Assembly: GCA_016192075.1 (NCBI GenBank) | Contig: JACPUU010000007.1 | Location: 248,001 to 312,000, forward strand | Direction: 5' to 3' | DNA length: 64,000 bases | From: Bacteroidota bacterium | GTDB taxonomy: Bacteria > Bacteroidota > Bacteroidia > Flavobacteriales_D > Crocinitomicaceae | Part shown: in pieces, positions 60,245 through 64,000 of the stretch | How positions within the stretch are numbered: position 1 is the first letter of the stretch | Layout: every line of letters starts with the position of its first letter | The notes under the pieces: model-generated | What the model was told of the DNA's origin: nothing | What the model saw: only the letters and a program-made list of their open reading frames with translations | Databases searched by the model: none | Program-made: the position numbers and the translations under genes

Positions 60245-61816
60245 CTAGCTTGAAGTAGCCATTTGCTGTTGAAAGCTCAGCACGATAAATTCAGCCGGAT
60301 GCACAATGGCCACTTTTACCGTTACCCGCATAAAGCCATTTAAAAGATCGTCTGATGTCATGGTTGTGCCTAAACCACAATCCACCGAAAACGCGTCAGA
60401 AGCAGTTGCTCCCTGCAAGCCGCCTTGTTTCCAGACAGAAGTAAGGAAGCTGCTGATCATTGCTTTTACAGCCTCCCAGGTATTTTTATCGTTGGGTTGA
60501 AACACGTAAGCATGCGCGGCCAGTTTGCAGGATTGTTCGAGGAACGTCATTGTCCTTCTGATCGGCAGGTATTTCCAGTCAAGACTGTTTCCGTCCAACG
60601 TTCTGGCACCCCAAACCAGGATTCCGAGACCATTGAAAAAGCGAATCACATTAACTGATTTACCGGATACAGCATCCATGTTCAGATTTCCCTGCTGACT
60701 TTCAGACAGGCGAATTGGCAACGAAGCAACACCAACAATTGATGTATTTGCCGGCGCCTGCCAGACACCTTCTTCATTGTCAATTGTCGTAATTACACCT
60801 GCCATGGCACCGCTTGGGGGCAGAATGTTTGCATCTGTCAATACGTGTTTGATAATTAAACTGTACGTTTTGCTGGCATTGATCAGTGCATTGTTATACT
60901 GCGTCACGGTTAATGCACCGGAAGGGATGCCTGAAAGAATTGCCGCAACACTTGGATTTGGATTGTCTGCCGGATTCAGCAGCGGCCCAAGCTGAGAGAT
61001 ATCACCGCCAAATAAATTGGTGTAATCAATATCCTGGTTTTGCATCACCGTTGTTCCGATAAACGGATAATACGCCGTACCGTAATTCAACCCTTGTGAA
61101 CCGGTATTGTTGCGGAATGTTTCAATGTCATTGGTATAGAGAATCGGATCTGGATTGCGACCGCCGATGATGTCAAAAATGCTGACCGCAGTTTGCATTT
61201 CGGTACACTGAAGCAACATTTCCTGCATCAGCGTTCCGTTGTTTTCAACAGACAGCAAGGTTGCCTCCGGGCAAATGTACATGGTAGGTTCCTGTTCATT
61301 TTTCAAAAGAGCCAACCCGTTCATGAGGTCATTCAGCTGAACATTTGCATTCACAATCTGATCACCCGGATTCATTGGATTTTTAGAAGGTGGGCCATAC
61401 GGTCCGACAGAAACAATATACGCATCACCACCTCCGTTTTCATAAAACAGGCGAATGCTGTTGTAGAGGTAATAAACCGTGTTTGGATCCGGTACAATCG
61501 AATAGTACGCGTTGTCAATAAGCATGTAGTCACCTTTGGTAGGCTGACTTTTTTGCTTTACCAGGTAATACTCGGGCGAATACTGTTTGGCAGGTGGTGC
61601 CGGCGAAGCCGGATCAGGCAGGCAGTAGATAGCCTGAAATTCAGCAAAAGAAGTAATCTTTTGTGCCACATTGGTATACGATTTTCCCTCGTACAATGCC
61701 TGGGGGGTGTATCCGATAAATGCCGGAACGGCTGTAGCTACCGGAACTACCGAATTTGGAAAGGCGTTTAGCTCGTTTATGTAAACGCCGGGCGACTTAA
61801 TGTTTGATTCATTCAT
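60245..61816 (-). CDS. eCIS contractile sheath protein
   Basis: This 523-residue protein matches phage tail sheath proteins. The N-terminus has 'KSPGVYINELNAFPNSVVPVATAVPAFIGYT' (in part); 'SRIRLFYENGGGDAYIV' appears as 'LFYENGGGDAYIVSVGPYG'; the C-terminal sheath domain has 'FNGLGILVWGARTLDG', 'KYLPIRRTMTFLEQSCK' and 'MRVTVKVAIVHPAEFIVLSFQQQ'. Only one sheath gene is present, against three in Afp. It lies 30 bases after the 280-residue gene. Confidence 0.95.
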   Translation of the reverse strand: MNESNIKSPGVYINELNAFPNSVVPVATAVPAFIGYTPQALYEGKSYTNVAQKITSFAEFQAIYCLPDPASPAPPAKQYSPEYYLVKQKSQPTKGDYMLIDNAYYSIVPDPNTVYYLYNSIRLFYENGGGDAYIVSVGPYGPPSKNPMNPGDQIVNANVQLNDLMNGLALLKNEQEPTMYICPEATLLSVENNGTLMQEMLLQCTEMQTAVSIFDIIGGRNPDPILYTNDIETFRNNTGSQGLNYGTAYYPFIGTTVMQNQDIDYTNLFGGDISQLGPLLNPADNPNPSVAAILSGIPSGALTVTQYNNALINASKTYSLIIKHVLTDANILPPSGAMAGVITTIDNEEGVWQAPANTSIVGVASLPIRLSESQQGNLNMDAVSGKSVNVIRFFNGLGILVWGARTLDGNSLDWKYLPIRRTMTFLEQSCKLAAHAYVFQPNDKNTWEAVKAMISSFLTSVWKQGGLQGATASDAFSVDCGLGTTMTSDDLLNGFMRVTVKVAIVHPAEFIVLSFQQQMATSS

Positions 61817-61846
61817 ATTACACTCCTATTTGTTTTAGATTATTGA

Positions 61847-62689
61847 CTATACATAGATATACATGGGTGATACTGCCTGGCTCTGGCCGTTGTTGTTTTC
61901 TACCGCCATTCTGGCAGGACTGGCATTGGGCAGCGACTTAAAAATGGTTCTTACACCACTGCTTCTTTTACCGGTTCCGGTACTATCATTACCAGCACTG
62001 CTTACCAGGTCAAACTTGTATTTTGGTTTTTCACTGAAGGGAATCAGCTGCTCACTGCTGCTGAACCAGACAGCCTCTTCACCGTTAGGCAGCGTGGTTT
62101 TTCCCTGTTTCTGAAACGTAACGGCTGATTTACTTACGATGACTGCATTTTCGAGATCAAGCGAACTTTTGTTGATGACGTAATACTGCCATTGCGTAGA
62201 CCTGCTGGTAAACTGAATACTGAATTGCGGGCATTGATTTTCACCAGCCGCAGGCACCATCTTTTTGAATGAGATACGAATGCAGGCAAGCGCACGATTT
62301 ACAGTAAAATCTGCAAATGCAGCTTTCAGTATAATTTTTCCCGATTCAGAATCTGCAACGGCGGTGCTGCTGTCATAGATCAGCTGACCAACCCAATTAA
62401 CCGGCAGATCAGTATAGGAAAAAAAATCAGCACTTGCATTTAAAATGTAAAAATCAAACCCGGTTAAACCCGTACATTCAGAAATATAATCCAGGTACTG
62501 CGGCAATGGCTGACGCGTATTTACAAAAAGTTCAAAACCGTTGGCCCAATGCCTGATTTTGAAACCAAACCGGTTCATGCATTTTTCACATTCGGGTGCA
62601 GCCACATAGTTCAAACCTGTACAAACCCCATTCTCAAAATAGGAATGGCTGACAGCGATGCGGAATACCTGTTGGTACTGAGTGGTCAT
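61847..62689 (-). CDS. Unknown eCIS-cluster protein between cap and sheath
   Basis: This 280-residue protein is not assigned to a family I know. It starts 'YQQVFRIAVSHSYFENGVC' and has a 'CEKCMNRFGFKIR' pair of cysteines, an Ile/Phe-rich beta body, and ends with a linker and 'VSPMYIYV'. Similar unnamed genes sit between the cap and sheath in Bacteroidota eCIS clusters. Overlap of 4 bases with the cap gene supports a structural or assembly role, for example as a cap or sheath chaperone. Confidence 0.7.
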   Translation of the reverse strand: MTTQYQQVFRIAVSHSYFENGVCTGLNYVAAPECEKCMNRFGFKIRHWANGFELFVNTRQPLPQYLDYISECTGLTGFDFYILNASADFFSYTDLPVNWVGQLIYDSSTAVADSESGKIILKAAFADFTVNRALACIRISFKKMVPAAGENQCPQFSIQFTSRSTQWQYYVINKSSLDLENAVIVSKSAVTFQKQGKTTLPNGEEAVWFSSSEQLIPFSEKPKYKFDLVSSAGNDSTGTGKRSSGVRTIFKSLPNASPARMAVENNNGQSQAVSPMYIYV

Positions 62690-63255
62690 GCTCCGGCTGT
62701 ATTTGATGTTTGTAATACAGCACCGGTAAAGGCATCCGGTTCATTGCCCTGAATTGTAATCAACCTTAATTTATAAATGACTGACGGTTGGTATTTGGCT
62801 CCCATTGCACTCCACAAATTGTGCATCTGGTAGTACGATATTTTTTCAATTTCAAATTCCAGTTTACTAAGCCCGGCAGGAAAAGCGGCAGAAAAAGAAG
62901 CATCAAGCGTTGCATTTACCTGGAAAAAAAGAATGGTTGCATTCAAAAAACCAAGGGTCTCAAGGTAATCATCAAAATTGGAGGTGATTAACAGATCCAG
63001 GTTATACCGTTCAGTCGGATTAATGTCAGCAAAATTTCCGTTGGGTAATTTCTGCTGCCGTACATAAAAGGGTTTTGCGGTTTCTTTCTCTATATTGATC
63101 AGTGAAATAATCACCTTGTTTTGATTTACCTGCGGCAACGATCCATCAGCATCAATGATATTATTCAGAAGAACTTTTTTTTCGTCCAGTCCGAATTTGT
63201 TGGCCAGAAACTGGCTCAGCATATCACTAGTAAATTGAAGTGCCTTTTTTAGCAT
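62686..63255 (-). CDS. eCIS tail-terminator cap protein (DUF4255/Pvc16-like)
   Basis: This 189-residue protein matches the DUF4255 / Pvc16 N-terminal family: 'TSDMLSQFLANKFGLDEKKVLLNN', 'KVIISLINIEKETAKPFYVRQQ', 'YNLDLLITSNFDDYLETLGFL', 'LEFEIEKISYYQMHNLWSAMGAKYQPSVIYKLRLI', given in parts. It caps the tube end far from the baseplate. It is the first gene of the long eCIS operon, so the promoter should lie in the 323-base region upstream. Confidence 0.93.
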   Translation of the reverse strand: MLKKALQFTSDMLSQFLANKFGLDEKKVLLNNIIDADGSLPQVNQNKVIISLINIEKETAKPFYVRQQKLPNGNFADINPTERYNLDLLITSNFDDYLETLGFLNATILFFQVNATLDASFSAAFPAGLSKLEFEIEKISYYQMHNLWSAMGAKYQPSVIYKLRLITIQGNEPDAFTGAVLQTSNTAGA

Positions 63256-63578
63256 TGGGTCTTTTTTACCATCCGGGTTTTCAGCCTTCCATTTTCGTTG
63301 CTGTATGAGCCCGATGCAGGTTCTGAAATATCCCGGGATAAAAGTAGACAGTGGTTTTGAGCCGCGTGTTTAAACCGAATGCACTATTCGTATACACAAA
63401 ACGCGGTTGATAAATCAGGCGTAGACAAATCATAGACGTGTTTCGCTTCGCTCGACAAGACAGGTCGCCGCGCATAACACGACAAGGCTATACGCCTGCG
63501 CTAAAGCTACGGTGTAAGCTTAAGACTTGCCGGGGGATGCAACAAGACAGATTGTCTATACGGAATTTTCAGGTAAAA
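63256..63578. other. Likely eCIS promoter region
   Basis: This 323-base gap lies between the cap gene, first of the eCIS operon, and a LuxR-type regulator gene that runs off the right edge on the same strand. A T-rich run and a weak AGACA/TGTCT inverted repeat (63545-63557) are visible. A GC-rich part near 63476-63540 holds short inverted pieces. No clear TAnnTTTG on the minus strand was found, and no small gene is evident. Confidence 0.4.
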
Positions 63579-64000
63579 CTAGGGAGTAAGAACCGGAGCG
63601 GCAGGTTCCGTGTGACCGACTGTTCTTACATAATGCCTCAGATCCTGCTCTTTTGAAAGTGCCATCTTTTTCTTGAGGCGGTATTTATGCGTTCGCACAC
63701 TTTCCTGGTTAATTCCAAGCAGGTTGCGAATGTCATCATTTGACATATTCATTTTTAAATAGCAGCAATACTTCAGATCTTTGGATGTAAGTGACGGATG
63801 CTTTTTAGAAAGGTGTGACAGAAAATGCGGGTCAATTTTTTCAAAGTACACTTTAAAATCTTCCCATATTCTGTTATCGGATGACGACAATTTGATGGAA
63901 TTTACAATCGACACAAGTTCATTCCGCGTGGGATCATCTACCGCAGGAAACAATTCAACAATCCGTTCCTTAACCTTAGCAAGCACTTCTTTCTTCTGAT
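63579..64000 (-). CDS. LuxR-type HTH regulator, partial at right edge
   Basis: The frame continues past the window end; visible codons just before the GTG at 63986 (QKKE) extend it, so only the C-terminal part is seen. The visible part has a coiled-coil-like start and a LuxR/GerE-type HTH: 'SLTSKDLKYCCYLKMNMSNDDIRNLLGINQESVRTHKYRLKKKM', given in part. This type ends TPR- or sensor-containing regulators of Bacteroidota. Its place just upstream of the eCIS operon makes it a candidate controller; that is inference. Confidence 0.75.
   Translation of the reverse strand, partial: QKKEVLAKVKERIVELFPAVDDPTRNELVSIVNSIKLSSSDNRIWEDFKVYFEKIDPHFLSHLSKKHPSLTSKDLKYCCYLKMNMSNDDIRNLLGINQESVRTHKYRLKKKMALSKEQDLRHYVRTVGHTEPAAPVLTP

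Noticed and set aside
38028-63255. The cluster as a classical type VI secretion system
   Set aside because: VgrG, PAAR, gp25 and tube proteins also occur in T6SS, but the sheath is a single phage-like protein, the ATPase is an Afp15-like AAA+ protein and not ClpV, LysM and DUF4255 proteins are present, and no TssJ/L/M was seen.
63476-63557. Possible small RNA or repeat near the eCIS promoter region
   Set aside because: Short inverted pieces are present but no stable long stem or repeat copy elsewhere in the window was found.

Overview
The window reads as chromosomal DNA of a Bacteroidota bacterium, probably from the Chitinophagales/Sphingobacteriales/Cytophagales side. Seen in the sequence: a protein ending in a type IX secretion sorting domain, LytTR regulators paired with TPR-type LytS-like histidine kinases, promoters of the Bacteroidota form TTG-N19/20-TAnnTTTG, start codons without Shine-Dalgarno sequences, and families typical of the phylum (DUF4256, HAAS-like/PadR pairs, DUF5908). 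No rRNA, tRNA, CRISPR array, insertion sequence or integrase was recognised. The exact genus cannot be read from the sequence.

Left part (1-31.7 kb), ordinary accessory and housekeeping genes. An ArsR/SRPBCC/DoxX operon sits behind a promoter with duplicated operator-like sites (0.5-1.8 kb). A YdeI-like and a DUF4256 protein follow, then an orphan LytTR regulator, a three-gene envelope operon, and a LytS-like kinase with its LytTR partner (6.5-9.1 kb). Next are a membrane protein, a T9SS-exported protein, a cysteine-less ArsC-like protein and a three-gene signalling operon (13-15.2 kb). A secreted protein, a phage tail-collar-like protein and a secreted putative (alpha/alpha) protein lie at 15.8-19 kb. 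A long duplicated non-coding repeat (19.1-19.75 kb) precedes a DtxR/MntR-type regulator, which is divergent from a di-haem/Rieske/porin group. A sulfur-handling operon (ArsR-rhodanese regulator, FCSD/SQR-like flavoprotein, rhodanese-like lipoprotein, DsrE) spans 23.8-26.6 kb. A PadR operon, an alpha/beta hydrolase, a ribosome hibernation factor and two methyltransferases complete this half.

Right part (31.8-63.3 kb), all on the minus strand: a near-complete extracellular contractile injection system (eCIS, Afp/PVC-like) with its cargo. In transcription order (right to left) it holds the tail-terminator cap (DUF4255/Pvc16), an unknown 280-aa protein, one sheath, two tube proteins, a 56-aa DUF5908 protein, a LysM hub protein, a VgrG-like spike, a PAAR tip, a gp25 wedge, gp6-like and gp7-like baseplate proteins and a 1398-aa tape-measure protein. 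Two Ala-rich helical proteins, an intrinsic terminator, an unknown 306-aa protein, an AAA+ ATPase, an unknown 197-aa protein and a GH25 lysozyme follow. Many of these genes overlap by 1-11 bases, so they were probably inherited as one machine. No T6SS membrane-complex gene (TssJ/L/M) or ClpV was seen.

Downstream are a propeller-like protein and three candidate cargo proteins. Two carry a nearly identical DUF4157 (HExxH) module. The third has lost the protease core but keeps short flanking motifs (DNR..SV and GLEKEADVMG). The three C-terminal regions are unrelated to each other and to any toxin I can name. This modular N-terminus with swapped C-termini is the most promising undescribed feature. 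A LuxR-type regulator that runs off the right edge may control the locus.
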